DNA of 64,000 nt from Lacinutrix sp. 5H-3-7-4 (GCF_000211855.2 NC_015638.1:248001-312000); one strand, 5' to 3'; counted from the first letter of the stretch, positions 35,733 to 44,791 are shown. Translations and numbers: made by a program. The notes: generated by a model not told the origin, from the letters alone.

Positions 35733-36896
35733 TTACTTGCTTGCAAATAACTTTACATCTTGCTCGCTAACTTCTACTCCACCCAAAATTATTAAACGTT
35801 CTACCACGTTACGTAGCTCACGTATGTTTCCTGTCCAGTCGTATTCTTGCAATAATTTTATAGCTTTTTCTGAAAAACTTTTTTGAGCTGTACCTTGCTC
35901 TGCAGAAATCTTTTTTGCAAAATGATTGATTAGTAATGGTATATCTCCTCGCCTGTCGTTTAATGCTGGAACTTTTACTAAAATAACGGCTAGTCTATGA
36001 TATAAGTCTTCTCTAAACTTACCGTCTTCAATTTCTTTTTTAAGGTTTTTATTTGTTGCTGCAACTACACGAACATCTACTTTAATATCTTTGTCACTAC
36101 CAACACGTTGTATACGGCTTTCTTGTAATGCTCGTAATACTTTTGCTTGAGCAGATAGACTCATGTCTCCTATTTCATCTAAAAAAATGGTACCTCCGTT
36201 TGCGGCTTCAAATTTTCCTGCTCTATCTTTTGCTGCACTAGTAAACGCACCTTTTACATGGCCAAATAACTCACTCTCTATAAGCTCACTAGGTATTGCT
36301 GCGCAGTTTACTTCTATCATTGGGCCTTTTGCTCGCTCACTTTTTTGGTGTAACCAGTGTGCGACTAATTCTTTTCCTGTTCCATTGGGTCCTGTAATTA
36401 ATACACGTGCATCTGTTGGAGCTACTTTATCTATAATACTTTTAATTTGAGATATGGCTTCGCTTTCTCCTACCATTTCATACTTTTTGCTAACTTTCTT
36501 TTTTAAGATTTTGTTTTCTACAAAAAGCTCTTTTCTATCTAAAGCATTACGTACTGTATTTAGCAATCTGTTTAAATCTGGTGGTTTTGATATATAATCA
36601 AAAGCACCTAACCTCATAGTATTAACTGCTGTATCTAAATCGCCGTGTCCAGATATCATTACCATTGGGATTTCTGGTTTAATTTTTCTAACTGCTTCAA
36701 GCACTTCAACACCATCCATTTTTGGCATTTTAATGTCGCACAATACTAAATCGTAATCGTCCTTTTTTATCTTTTCTATACCAACTAAACCGTCTTCGGC
36801 TTCTTCGACTGCATATTTATCGTTTTCTTCGGTTAAAATTTTAACTAAAACCCTTCTTATTGCAGCTTCGTCTTCTATTACTAATATTTTTGGCAT
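35733..36896 (-). CDS. Sigma-54-dependent response regulator lacking a Fis-type HTH
   Basis: A 387-residue NtrC-like protein. The receiver (1-120) has phospho-acceptor D54 in VLCDIKMP. The AAA+ domain (about 140-370) has Walker A GPNGTGKE (169-176), the sigma-54-contacting GAFTSA loop (216-221), Walker B GTIFLDEIGD and the sensor region WTGNIRELRN. The protein stops about 20 residues after the AAA+ lid, so the Fis-like DNA-binding helix-turn-helix of typical NtrC proteins is missing. The start shares one base with the previous stop. It is the last gene of a tight five-gene operon. Confidence 0.92.
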   Translation of the reverse strand: MPKILVIEDEAAIRRVLVKILTEENDKYAVEEAEDGLVGIEKIKKDDYDLVLCDIKMPKMDGVEVLEAVRKIKPEIPMVMISGHGDLDTAVNTMRLGAFDYISKPPDLNRLLNTVRNALDRKELFVENKILKKKVSKKYEMVGESEAISQIKSIIDKVAPTDARVLITGPNGTGKELVAHWLHQKSERAKGPMIEVNCAAIPSELIESELFGHVKGAFTSAAKDRAGKFEAANGGTIFLDEIGDMSLSAQAKVLRALQESRIQRVGSDKDIKVDVRVVAATNKNLKKEIEDGKFREDLYHRLAVILVKVPALNDRRGDIPLLINHFAKKISAEQGTAQKSFSEKAIKLLQEYDWTGNIRELRNVVERLIILGGVEVSEQDVKLFASK

Positions 36897-37783
36897 TATA
36901 TCTTGAATTTTATTCCACTTCTAAAATATAGAGTGTTTACGTTATCTAATTTAAATACTTCTTCTCTGTCACTATCTCTTAATCTATTGTTCATGCTTAA
37001 AGTATAGCCTGTATAAGCATACCACAAAAGGTTTTTAGTAAAACAGTACTCGTAACCCAAACCTGTAACAATAACAGATAATGAAATATTATCTGCTTGT
37101 TGATCATTTACCAATAATGGACCTTGAATATTAGCAAAATAGCCATCTATACTTGTGTAAAGTTGCACGATATTTTTTTCGTTAAAAAAGTATTTAACGT
37201 TTGTTTTTGGTATACCTAGGTTAAAAGACCAATGTTTATTTACACGTCTGTAATAACTTACAAATGGTAATGGTAATGGTATTCCTGCTGTACTATTATA
37301 TGTTAAACCTACTATTAATCTATAAGGTTTTTTAGCAGATTCGTCTTTTGTACGATCGTTTACAGCATATACACCACCATTTAAAAAAATATCATCTCCA
37401 CCTATTTTCTCTCTTAAAGTAGAAGCTATTCTTGGTGCTATTTTAGCTCCTAACCTCCATTTTTCACTTACTTTAAATGTGTATGCTAAATTAAAATCTA
37501 TTATATGTAATTGACTTAAATTATTAGTTTCAAATGGATAATGATCTTCTATATCAAAATCTATATTACTATATTCTCCACCTATAATTAAATAACTATC
37601 ATTTTTTAACTCTATTGGATAATTTAAAAGCGTTCTAAACCTTTTAAAACTATCTTCAGAATTTCCTTTTGGAATATAGGAATATTCAATTCTAGCTAGG
37701 TCTGTGAGCTGAGCAGAAACGGGTTGAAAAGAAATAATAATTAATATAGTTAATAATAGTTTTAGACAATTTTCTTTTAGCAT
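36896..37783 (-). CDS. DUF6268 family outer-membrane beta-barrel protein
   Basis: A 295-residue protein with a signal peptide (about 1-24, ending PVSAQ) and alternating amphipathic strands (YLIIGGEYSNIDF, LHIIDFNLAYTF, WRLGAKIAPRIAS, YRLIVGLTYNSTAG), ending in the strand TLYFRSGIKFKI typical of barrel proteins inserted by BamA. I recognise it as DUF6268-like. Function is unknown. It lies between mscS and the sigma-54 regulator with 3-nt and -1-nt spacing, so an envelope-stress role is a reasonable inference. Confidence 0.75.
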   Translation of the reverse strand: MLKENCLKLLLTILIIISFQPVSAQLTDLARIEYSYIPKGNSEDSFKRFRTLLNYPIELKNDSYLIIGGEYSNIDFDIEDHYPFETNNLSQLHIIDFNLAYTFKVSEKWRLGAKIAPRIASTLREKIGGDDIFLNGGVYAVNDRTKDESAKKPYRLIVGLTYNSTAGIPLPLPFVSYYRRVNKHWSFNLGIPKTNVKYFFNEKNIVQLYTSIDGYFANIQGPLLVNDQQADNISLSVIVTGLGYEYCFTKNLLWYAYTGYTLSMNNRLRDSDREEVFKLDNVNTLYFRSGIKFKI

Positions 37784-37786
37784 AAA

Positions 37787-38746
37787 TTATTTTTTTGTGT
37801 TAAAATGTTTTAAATTAATTTTTTGGTTTTCGTTTTGAATAATATGTATATCCCGTTGCGGAAATGGTATACTTATATTGTTTTCTCTAAAAAGTTTATC
37901 TATAGCAAAACGCACTTCGCTTTTTGGTATTCTTGAATTAAAACTATCTTCTATAGTAAATGCTACTCTAAAATCTAATGAGCTTTCTCCAAAATTCATA
38001 AACACAACACTTGGTGGTGGATTTTTAAATATTAATTCTGAAGATTTTGCGGCATCTAAAAGTAGTTTTTTTACTAATTCTACATCACTTCCATACGCTA
38101 CGCCAACATCTACACTTTCTCGTGTAGAAGAACCATTTTGTGTCCAATTATACAAACTATTTGTGAGGTACAGGTGATTTGGAATGATTAAGACCTTATT
38201 ATCTATCGTTACAGCTCTTGTGGTTCTTAATTTAATTTCTTCAACACGACCAACTTTACCTTCAATCTCAATTATATCTCCAACATGAACCGATTGATCT
38301 ACTAAAATAAACACACCTGAAATAATATCTTGAAATAATGTTTGAAGTGCTAAACCAATACCTATTAAAAGTGCTGCCGAAGCTGCAAAAACTGCTGTAA
38401 CATCTATACCAATTGAGTCTATGGCTATTAAAAAAACAATTGCATATACGAGCCATCTTGCAAAAGAAAACACTGTATTAAATTTAGACTTATCATCGTC
38501 TGGCATTTTACGTGTTAAAAGCGACCTTACCCAACGTAACAAATAGGTAGTCACCATTAAAATTAATATAACTAATAGAATATATTTTACTTTTAAAAAG
38601 CCTGTTTCTGCTCCATCTTCACCAGTAAAAGTGTATATTTTATAGTTTAAAAACTCAACAAATTTTTCCCATAGAGAACTTTCAACAATAACGTCTCCAA
38701 CTTTCTCTACTTCTTTTTCTATTTTATCTGTTACTTTTTCCTGCAT
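37787..38746 (-). CDS. MscS family mechanosensitive channel
   Basis: A 319-residue membrane protein: an N-terminal helical part, membrane segments at about residues 50-70, 90-110 and 115-150, the pore-lining and beta region AAALLIGIGLALQTLFQDIISGVFILVDQSVHVGDIIEI, and the soluble MscS alpha/beta domain (VGVAYGSDVELVKKLLLDAA, DFRVAFTIED, IPFPQRDIHI). It opens on membrane tension to release solutes during hypo-osmotic shock. It is placed in the operon 1 nt after the ABC permease. Confidence 0.93.
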   Translation of the reverse strand: MQEKVTDKIEKEVEKVGDVIVESSLWEKFVEFLNYKIYTFTGEDGAETGFLKVKYILLVILILMVTTYLLRWVRSLLTRKMPDDDKSKFNTVFSFARWLVYAIVFLIAIDSIGIDVTAVFAASAALLIGIGLALQTLFQDIISGVFILVDQSVHVGDIIEIEGKVGRVEEIKLRTTRAVTIDNKVLIIPNHLYLTNSLYNWTQNGSSTRESVDVGVAYGSDVELVKKLLLDAAKSSELIFKNPPPSVVFMNFGESSLDFRVAFTIEDSFNSRIPKSEVRFAIDKLFRENNISIPFPQRDIHIIQNENQKINLKHFNTKK

Positions 38747-38747
38747 T

Positions 38748-40061
38748 TTAATACTTAATCCATTTTAAAAGTTCTTTATAACTTGGCTTTTTACCATACA
38801 TTAAAATACCTACACGATAAATTTTAGCTGCAAACCATACGGTAAACATAAATGTACCAATTAATAATGCTAACGATAATATTTGTTGCCATATTGGAAC
38901 ACCAAACGGTATACGCATAAGCATAACTACTGGTGATGTAAAAGGTATAAACGAAAAAACGGTAGATACGGTTCCATGAGGATCTTCAATTACTGTAAAC
39001 ATACCAACATATACCGCTAAAATTAATGGCATTAATATTGGCAACATAAACTGTTGTGTATCTGTCTCATTATCTACTGCTGCTCCAATTGCTGCATAAA
39101 GTGAACTGTATAATAAATAACCACATATAAAAAATAGTATAAAGGCTATAATAAGGTTTGTTATTGGTAAGTTGTAAAACGATTGCATAACACTTTGAAC
39201 CTTCATATTAATATCTGGGTTCTCTATAGCTTGTTGTAAAATTTCTTGTTGCGGTGTTTGTACTGCGGCTACATCTATACCAAATATTGCAGATACAGCA
39301 GTAAGCATAACACCTCCAAGAATAATCCAGATCACAAACTGAGTGATACCTGCAAGCGAAGTTCCTATAATTTTACCAAGCATAAGTTGTATAGGTTTTA
39401 CTGAAGATATTATAACTTCTATTATTCTACTTGTTTTTTCTTCTATTACAGAGCGCATAATCATATTACCATAAATAATTATAAACATGAATAGTAAGTA
39501 ACCTGCAACGCCACCAAAACCAAGTTTCATAAAACTATCTATTTTAGAGGTTTTCTCACCTGTATAATTTTCTTGATTAATATCTATGCGTATTCTTGAA
39601 GCTTCAATTAAAGCAACATTTGCTCCTTTTTGCTCTAAATTTAAATCGGTTAAGCGTTTTTCTATTTTATTCTCAATCTCTGAAATCACAGACAGAGATG
39701 GTGAATCGTCTGAGTAAAACTCTATCCCATTTTCTGCACTTTCTATATTTTCAAATTTTGCAATGTGTAGTAAACCATAATAATCTTGTTCTGCTGCAAT
39801 TGTTTTAGCATTGTCTAACGATAAATGCTCTAGTTTAGTATATTTTGTATTGTTTGTATTTTCAAAAATTTGCTGTACTTTTCCAGAGTCATCTAAAATA
39901 GCTATAGTTCTTTCTTTACTATTATTTAATTGTGATAAATAGGCTACAACGGTTATTAATACAATCATAATTAGCGGACTTAAAATAGTCATTACTAAAA
40001 ATGATTTATTTCTAACTTTAGTTAAATACTCGCGTTTTATTATTAATGATAAATGATTCAT
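38748..40061 (-). CDS. ABC transporter permease (NatB-like)
   Basis: A 437-residue permease: one membrane segment near residues 20-42, a large extracytoplasmic domain of about 140 residues (KERTIAILDDSGKVQQIFEN...), then five to six membrane segments with YGNMIMRSVIEEKTSRIIEVIISSVKPIQLMLGKIIG, the motif of ABC-2/NatB permeases. It pairs with the ATPase encoded 5 nt upstream; together they resemble sodium or drug exporters of the NatAB type. Substrate unknown. Confidence 0.88.
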   Translation of the reverse strand: MNHLSLIIKREYLTKVRNKSFLVMTILSPLIMIVLITVVAYLSQLNNSKERTIAILDDSGKVQQIFENTNNTKYTKLEHLSLDNAKTIAAEQDYYGLLHIAKFENIESAENGIEFYSDDSPSLSVISEIENKIEKRLTDLNLEQKGANVALIEASRIRIDINQENYTGEKTSKIDSFMKLGFGGVAGYLLFMFIIIYGNMIMRSVIEEKTSRIIEVIISSVKPIQLMLGKIIGTSLAGITQFVIWIILGGVMLTAVSAIFGIDVAAVQTPQQEILQQAIENPDINMKVQSVMQSFYNLPITNLIIAFILFFICGYLLYSSLYAAIGAAVDNETDTQQFMLPILMPLILAVYVGMFTVIEDPHGTVSTVFSFIPFTSPVVMLMRIPFGVPIWQQILSLALLIGTFMFTVWFAAKIYRVGILMYGKKPSYKELLKWIKY

Positions 40062-40066
40062 AGCTA

Positions 40067-40993
40067 CTAATTATTCTTTACTGTTTGAATAAATATGTCG
40101 TTTGCACTTGGTATTACTTCTACAAAATGAGACAACTCACCTTTTGTAGTTAAATAACTTAATAGTTGATTTGCCGTTTCTTTTTCTGAAAGTTTAATGT
40201 TAAGTTTCAATTCATTATTTAACGATTTAAATTCTGCTGGAGAAACAATAAATTTTTCAGAAAGTGTTTGTTGTAATTCTAAAGGATTTTCTGCATTTAT
40301 ACCAATTTCAAATGTATTGGTTTTATACTCGCGTTTTATGGCATTTAAATTACCATCTAAAACCTTATTAGATTTATGAATTAAAGCAATATGATCACAT
40401 AACTCTTCTACAGATTCCATACGGTGTGTAGAAAAAATCACTGTAGCTCCTTCATCACGTAATCTTAAAATTTGATCTTTTATAATATTGGCATTAATTG
40501 GGTCAAAGCCCGAAAAAGGCTCATCAAAAATCAATAATTTAGGTTCATGTAATACAGTAACAACAAACTGTATTTTTTGAGCCATACCTTTAGATAGTTC
40601 TTGAATTTTTTTATTCCACCAATCTCCTATTTCTAATCTCTCAAACCAATCTAACAATCTTTTTTTAGCTACTGCTTTGTCCATACCTTTTAGCTGCGCT
40701 AGGTATAAGGCTTGTTCTCCTACCTTCATAGACTTATATAAACCGCGCTCTTCTGGTAAATAACCAATGTTTTGTATATGATGCCTTTTTAAAGGCTCGC
40801 CATCTAACAAAACATGTCCTGTATCTGGTATAGTTATTTGATTTATAATTCTAATTAATGTGGTTTTTCCAGCACCATTTGGTCCTAGTAATCCAAATAT
40901 GCTACCTTTTGGTACTGCAATAGAAACATTATTTAATGCTTTAAAATTTCCGAAACTTTTAGAAACCGAGTGTGCTTCTAATAAATTGTTCAT
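40067..40993 (-). CDS. ABC transporter ATP-binding protein (NatA-like)
   Basis: A 308-residue ATPase with Walker A GPNGAGKT (about 36-43), signature ELSKGMAQKIQF, Walker B LLIFDEPFSGFDP and H-loop STHRMES. A C-terminal region of about 80 residues follows, as in the DUF4162 group. First gene of the operon ABC ATPase, permease, mscS, DUF6268, sigma-54 regulator. The operon ends at the 35.7 kb terminator. Confidence 0.92.
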   Translation of the reverse strand: MNNLLEAHSVSKSFGNFKALNNVSIAVPKGSIFGLLGPNGAGKTTLIRIINQITIPDTGHVLLDGEPLKRHHIQNIGYLPEERGLYKSMKVGEQALYLAQLKGMDKAVAKKRLLDWFERLEIGDWWNKKIQELSKGMAQKIQFVVTVLHEPKLLIFDEPFSGFDPINANIIKDQILRLRDEGATVIFSTHRMESVEELCDHIALIHKSNKVLDGNLNAIKREYKTNTFEIGINAENPLELQQTLSEKFIVSPAEFKSLNNELKLNIKLSEKETANQLLSYLTTKGELSHFVEVIPSANDIFIQTVKNN

Positions 40994-41115
40994 AAGTATG
41001 TTTTGGCTGTTAGTAGCGTAAATATAGAAAATGTAACACGAGAAGCTTTACTGTTTAGAAATAATTTAACGCTGTATATAATAATTATTTAACACTTTAA
41101 TAAAAACAAAAGCTT

Positions 41116-41204
41116 CTAAAAAAAACAAAACCCACCCTTAGTAAACTAAGGATGGGAAAAAATTGCTATGAAAAAGAAAAATTACCACTAGCTTTAACTA
41201 GTGA
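41116..41204 (-). ncRNA. Candidate small RNA between dnaJ and the ABC operon
   Basis: On the minus strand an exact -7 box TATATTTG (41217-41210) is followed by a hairpin (CACTAG / CTAGTG, 41203-41186), an A/T-rich linker and a strong terminator hairpin (11 bp with one G-U pair, 41156-41131, loop TTTA) with a long U tract. It would give an RNA of about 85-90 nt. No ORF longer than a few codons lies in it. It sits between the separate dnaJ terminator and the ABC operon start. No homologous family was recognised. Confidence 0.5.
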
Positions 41205-41209
41205 TAAAC

Positions 41210-41217
41210 CAAATATA
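41210..41217 (-). promoter_or_regulatory. -7 box for the candidate small RNA
   Basis: Exact TATATTTG on the minus strand; a -33 TTG was not clear (AGTTAAA at the expected distance). Confidence 0.4.
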
Positions 41218-41266
41218 ACATTTTTTAACTAACTTTAACTTAAAAGCATTAATAAGTTAGTTTTTT

Positions 41267-41302
41267 AACAAAAAAAATCCGCGAATTGTTCGCGGATTTT
41301 AT
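41267..41302 (-). terminator. dnaJ terminator
   Basis: A 12-bp perfect stem AAAATCCGCGAA / TTCGCGGATTTT with a 3-nt loop, followed by T on the minus strand, 22 nt past the dnaJ stop. Confidence 0.92.
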
Positions 41303-41323
41303 TATAGTAATCTTTTATAAAGC

Positions 41324-42442
41324 TTAAGAGAACATGTCTTTTACTTTTTCAAAAAATGATTTATCAGATTTTTCTGGTTTTGGTGAAAAATGATCATCAT
41401 CTTTCATGTTTTCAAAAAATTCTTTTTGTTGTTTACTTAATGTTTTAGGTGTCCAAACATTTACGTGTACTAGTAAATCTCCTTTACCGTAACCGTTTAT
41501 ACTTGGAATTCCTTTTCCGCGTAAGCGTAAAATTTTACCAGATTGTAAACCTGCTTCAATTTTTATTCTCACTTTTCCAGAAACAGTATCTATTTCTTTA
41601 GATGTTCCTAAAACAGCATCACTAATGCTTACATATAAATCATAGTGTAAATTATCTCCTTCACGCTGTAATGTTTCGTGATCTAGTTCTTCAATCGCTA
41701 CTAAAAGGTCTCCTGCTATACCATTTCCTGGAGCATCATTACCTTTACCAGACACCTTTAGTTGCATACCATCTACAACGCCTGCAGGAATTTTTACTGC
41801 AATTGTTTCTTCTTTAGTAACTAAACCTTGCGCATCTGCTTCGGCTGGTTTTTTATCTATAATTTGACCAGAACCACCACATGTTGTACATGGTGATGCT
41901 GTTTGCATACGGCCTAAAATTGTATTAGTAACACGTGTAACTTGACCAGAGCCATTACAGGTTGTACAGGTTTTATAAGTAGTACCTTTTGCTTGTATTT
42001 TACGTTTTACTTTTATTTTTTTCTCTACACCATTAGCAATTTCTTCAAGTGTAAGCTTAACACGAATACGTAGATTACTTCCTTTTACTCGACGTTGTTG
42101 TTGGCCTCCACCAAAACCGCCGCCAAAGCCAGAAAAACCGCCACCTCCAAAAATGTCACCAAATTGGCTAAATATATCGTCCATATTCATGCCGCCGCCG
42201 CCAAAACCGCCGCCACCTTCAAAGGCTTGATGACCAAATTGGTCATAACGTGCTTTTTTGTTTTCGTCACTTAAAACCTCATATGCTTCGGCTGCTTCTT
42301 TAAATTTAGCCTCGGCTGTAGAGTCGTCTGGATTTTTATCTGGGTGAAACTCAATAGCTTTTTTACGGTAAGCTTTTTTTATCTCACTTGCTGTTGCGTT
42401 TTTACTTAATCCTAATATTTCGTAATAATCTTTTTTTGCCAT
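41324..42442 (-). CDS. dnaJ: Chaperone DnaJ (Hsp40) with reduced zinc domain
   Basis: A 372-residue co-chaperone that stimulates DnaK ATPase activity. The J domain has the HPD motif at residues 33-35, a Gly/Phe-rich linker spans about 75-115, and C-terminal client-binding domains follow. The zinc region contains only two CxxCxGxG motifs (CTTCNGSG at 159 and CTTCGGSG at 185), enough for one zinc site, whereas classical DnaJ has four motifs and two sites. I believe this short form is usual for the group. It follows grpE on the same strand with a 51-nt gap. Confidence 0.96.
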   Translation of the reverse strand: MAKKDYYEILGLSKNATASEIKKAYRKKAIEFHPDKNPDDSTAEAKFKEAAEAYEVLSDENKKARYDQFGHQAFEGGGGFGGGGMNMDDIFSQFGDIFGGGGFSGFGGGFGGGQQQRRVKGSNLRIRVKLTLEEIANGVEKKIKVKRKIQAKGTTYKTCTTCNGSGQVTRVTNTILGRMQTASPCTTCGGSGQIIDKKPAEADAQGLVTKEETIAVKIPAGVVDGMQLKVSGKGNDAPGNGIAGDLLVAIEELDHETLQREGDNLHYDLYVSISDAVLGTSKEIDTVSGKVRIKIEAGLQSGKILRLRGKGIPSINGYGKGDLLVHVNVWTPKTLSKQQKEFFENMKDDDHFSPKPEKSDKSFFEKVKDMFS

Positions 42443-42493
42443 CTTGTTTTACTATTAGCGCACGGTTTTCACCGCTGGCTATAAATATTTAAA

Positions 42494-43033
42494 TTATTGT
42501 CCGATAACTACTTTTGGGAAACGTATAACTGTTTCTCCTAAAATGTAGCCTTTTTCAACTACGTCTATAATTTTTCCTTTTAAATCTTCACTAGGTGCTG
42601 GTACCTGAGTGATTGCTTGGTGAACTTCAGAATCGAAAGTATCTCCTTGCTTAACTTCCATTGCTGCTAAACCTTTTTGACCTAACGTATTTAAAAGTTT
42701 TTGGTAGATTAAAACAACTCCTTTTCTTAATTCTTCGGCCTCTTTATCTTCTTCAATATGCATTAAAGCTCGCTCAAAATCATCAAGAACAGGTAGCATA
42801 GACACCATGACATCTTTACTTGCTGTTTTAAATAATTCTATACGCTCTTTAGATGTTCTTTTTTTATAATTTTCAAATTCTGCAAATAAGCGCAGAAATT
42901 TATCTTTTTCTTGACCTAACTCTTCTTGTAATTTCTCTTCTACTGTTAACTCTGGAGTTTCTACAGTTTCTGTTTGAGTTTCGCTATTTTGTTGGTCTTC
43001 TATCTCTTCTTGTTTTTCTTTCTTTTTGCTCAT
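42494..43033 (-). CDS. grpE: Nucleotide exchange factor GrpE
   Basis: A 179-residue protein: an acidic N-terminal tail rich in Glu/Gln, a long coiled coil (EELGQEKDKFLRLFAEFENYKKRTSKERIELFKTA), and the C-terminal beta domain with DTFDSEVHQAITQVPAPSEDLKGKIIDVVEKGYILGETVIRFPKVVIG. It releases ADP from DnaK. It forms an operon with dnaJ. The promoter is TACTTTTG at 43078-43071 on the minus strand; no CIRCE element was seen. Confidence 0.96.
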   Translation of the reverse strand: MSKKKEKQEEIEDQQNSETQTETVETPELTVEEKLQEELGQEKDKFLRLFAEFENYKKRTSKERIELFKTASKDVMVSMLPVLDDFERALMHIEEDKEAEELRKGVVLIYQKLLNTLGQKGLAAMEVKQGDTFDSEVHQAITQVPAPSEDLKGKIIDVVEKGYILGETVIRFPKVVIGQ

Positions 43034-43070
43034 TTTGTATTTCTTATTTTAAACACAGTTAAAAGGTTGG

Positions 43071-43164
43071 CAAAAGTACTGCCAATATTATAAAAATGCC
43101 ATAATGTCACTACTTTTTTTTAAGAAAAATTTAAGTATATACCATGGAATCTTTTTTATATTTG
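43071..43164. promoter_or_regulatory. Divergent -7 boxes for grpE-dnaJ and the YceI gene
   Basis: Minus-strand TACTTTTG (43078-43071) precedes grpE by 37 nt; plus-strand TATATTTG (43157-43164) precedes the YceI ATG by 25 nt. Confidence 0.55.
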
Positions 43165-43189
43165 TGGCTAACCATTAATTAAAATAAAG

Positions 43190-43825
43190 ATGAAAAAACA
43201 AGTATTAAATATTTTTGCAATTATTGCTTTAGGAGCGGCTGTTGTAGGATGTAAAAATGATAAAAAAACAGAAACAACTGAAGCTAAAGAGGTAGAAACT
43301 GTAATGGCCGAGGAAACTTTTAAAGCTATACCAGCAGAATCTATGGTTTCTTGGGAAGCAAACAAAATTGTTGGCGGACATACAGGAACTATACATTTAA
43401 GTAATGGCGTGGCTAAAGTAAAAGGAGACCAATTAGTTGGTGGTAATTTTATTTTTGATATTTCTACTTTAAAAAATACAGATATTGAAAAGGAAGAAGG
43501 GAGAACAAGTCTTGAAGGTCACTTAAAAAGTGCTGACTTTTTTGATGCTGAAAAATTCCCCAATGCTGCTTTTGAAATTACTAGCGTTGATGGTAATAAT
43601 GTAAGTGGTAACTTAATGATGAAAGGTATTAAAAAGAATGTTACTGTACCTGTAAATGTTGATATTAACGGAGATTCAATGACTATTACTAGTGATGAGT
43701 TTACTATTGATAGAACAGAATGGGACATTAAATACAACTCTGGTAAGTTTGCAGAGAACTTAGGAGATAAAATGATTAAAGATAATGTAAGATTAAAAAT
43801 ATCTGTTAAAGCTAACAAAGCTTAA
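43190..43825 (+). CDS. YceI-like lipoprotein
   Basis: A 211-residue protein with a lipoprotein signal (lipobox ending VVGC, C21), then a YceI lipocalin-like domain: VSWEANKIVGGHTGTIHLSNG, LEGHLKSADFFDAEKFPNAAFEITSV and TIDRTEWDIKYNSGKF. YceI proteins bind isoprenoid-like lipids in a barrel in the periplasm; the natural ligand in this group is unknown. It has its own promoter and terminator, so it is monocistronic. Confidence 0.92.
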   Translation: MKKQVLNIFAIIALGAAVVGCKNDKKTETTEAKEVETVMAEETFKAIPAESMVSWEANKIVGGHTGTIHLSNGVAKVKGDQLVGGNFIFDISTLKNTDIEKEEGRTSLEGHLKSADFFDAEKFPNAAFEITSVDGNNVSGNLMMKGIKKNVTVPVNVDINGDSMTITSDEFTIDRTEWDIKYNSGKFAENLGDKMIKDNVRLKISVKANKA

Positions 43826-43848
43826 TTAGATTTATATCATATTATTTA

Positions 43849-43880
43849 AAAGGTCACATTTAATAATGTGGCCTTTTTTT
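43849..43880 (+). terminator. Terminator after the YceI gene
   Basis: Stem AAAGGTCACATT / AATGTGGCCTTT with a TAAT loop (one G-T pair), then a T run. Confidence 0.9.
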
Positions 43881-43888
43881 ATATACAT

Positions 43889-44791
43889 TTATAATAAGTC
43901 TTTTAATGCAGCATTTAAATTAGAATATTTAAAATCAAAACCACTAGTTTCTATTTTTTTAGAACTTACTCGCTGACTTTCAAAAAGTATTATGTGCATT
44001 TCTCCTAATGCTAATTTCATTGCAAATTTTGGAATACTAGGCAATATTAAAGGCTTGCTTACTTGTTTAGCAATAGCCTTTGTAATTGCTTTATTTGTTT
44101 CGGCATTTGGAGCGACACCATTATAAACACCTTCGAGATTATGCTCTATAATATGTAAAAAAATGGCAGCAAGATCATTTAAATGAATCCAAGACATCCA
44201 TTGTTTTCCACTTCCCATAACTGCTCCTGCTCCATATTTAATTGGTTTTGCTATTTGCGGAAATGCACCACCTTTACTTGAAAAAACAACGCCTATTCTT
44301 ACTTTTGAAACAATAATATTTAAAGTTTTAAAAGTATCTACAGCTTGCTCCCAAACTTCAACTACTTGACCCAAAAAAGAGGTGTTTACTTTTTTGGCGT
44401 CTTCTGTATAATAGTTAGTTAAAGAATCTGGATAATAACCAATTGCACTTGCAGATACAATTTGCTTTATTTTATTAGGATAGTTTTTTACCGTTTCGTG
44501 TAATAATGCTGTGGTTTCTAAACGACTATCTAATATTGCTTGTTTGTGAGTCTTTGTCCAACGTTTAGAAATACTTGCTCCAACTAAATGAATTATAACA
44601 TCTACATTTTCTAAACATTTAGAATCTATAATTGCTTCCTTTGGGTTCCAATAAAACCCTTTATAATTATCGCTGTTCTCTATTTTAGACTTACTTGTTG
44701 TTAAATAACTTACTCCAATCCCGGCATTAAGACATTGTTTTACAATTTCATGACCAACCAAACCTGTAGCTCCAGTAATAAGTACTCGCAT
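43889..44791 (-). CDS. TIGR01777 family oxidoreductase (SDR-type epimerase-like)
   Basis: A 300-residue protein starting MRVLITGATGLVGHEIVKQ, an NAD(P)-binding GxxGxxG. Further family marks are VIHLVGASISKRWT, SASAIGYYPDS and KPIKYGAGAVMGSGKQWMSWIHLNDLAAIF. Members resemble the cell-division-linked YfcH/SulA-homologue group of enterobacteria and plants. The substrate is unknown. It follows the mnmD gene after 78 nt on the same strand. Confidence 0.9.
   Translation of the reverse strand: MRVLITGATGLVGHEIVKQCLNAGIGVSYLTTSKSKIENSDNYKGFYWNPKEAIIDSKCLENVDVIIHLVGASISKRWTKTHKQAILDSRLETTALLHETVKNYPNKIKQIVSASAIGYYPDSLTNYYTEDAKKVNTSFLGQVVEVWEQAVDTFKTLNIIVSKVRIGVVFSSKGGAFPQIAKPIKYGAGAVMGSGKQWMSWIHLNDLAAIFLHIIEHNLEGVYNGVAPNAETNKAITKAIAKQVSKPLILPSIPKFAMKLALGEMHIILFESQRVSSKKIETSGFDFKYSNLNAALKDLL

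Noticed and set aside
43034-43189. CIRCE operator before grpE-dnaJ
   Set aside because: No 9-bp inverted repeat of that kind was found; only a -7 box is present.
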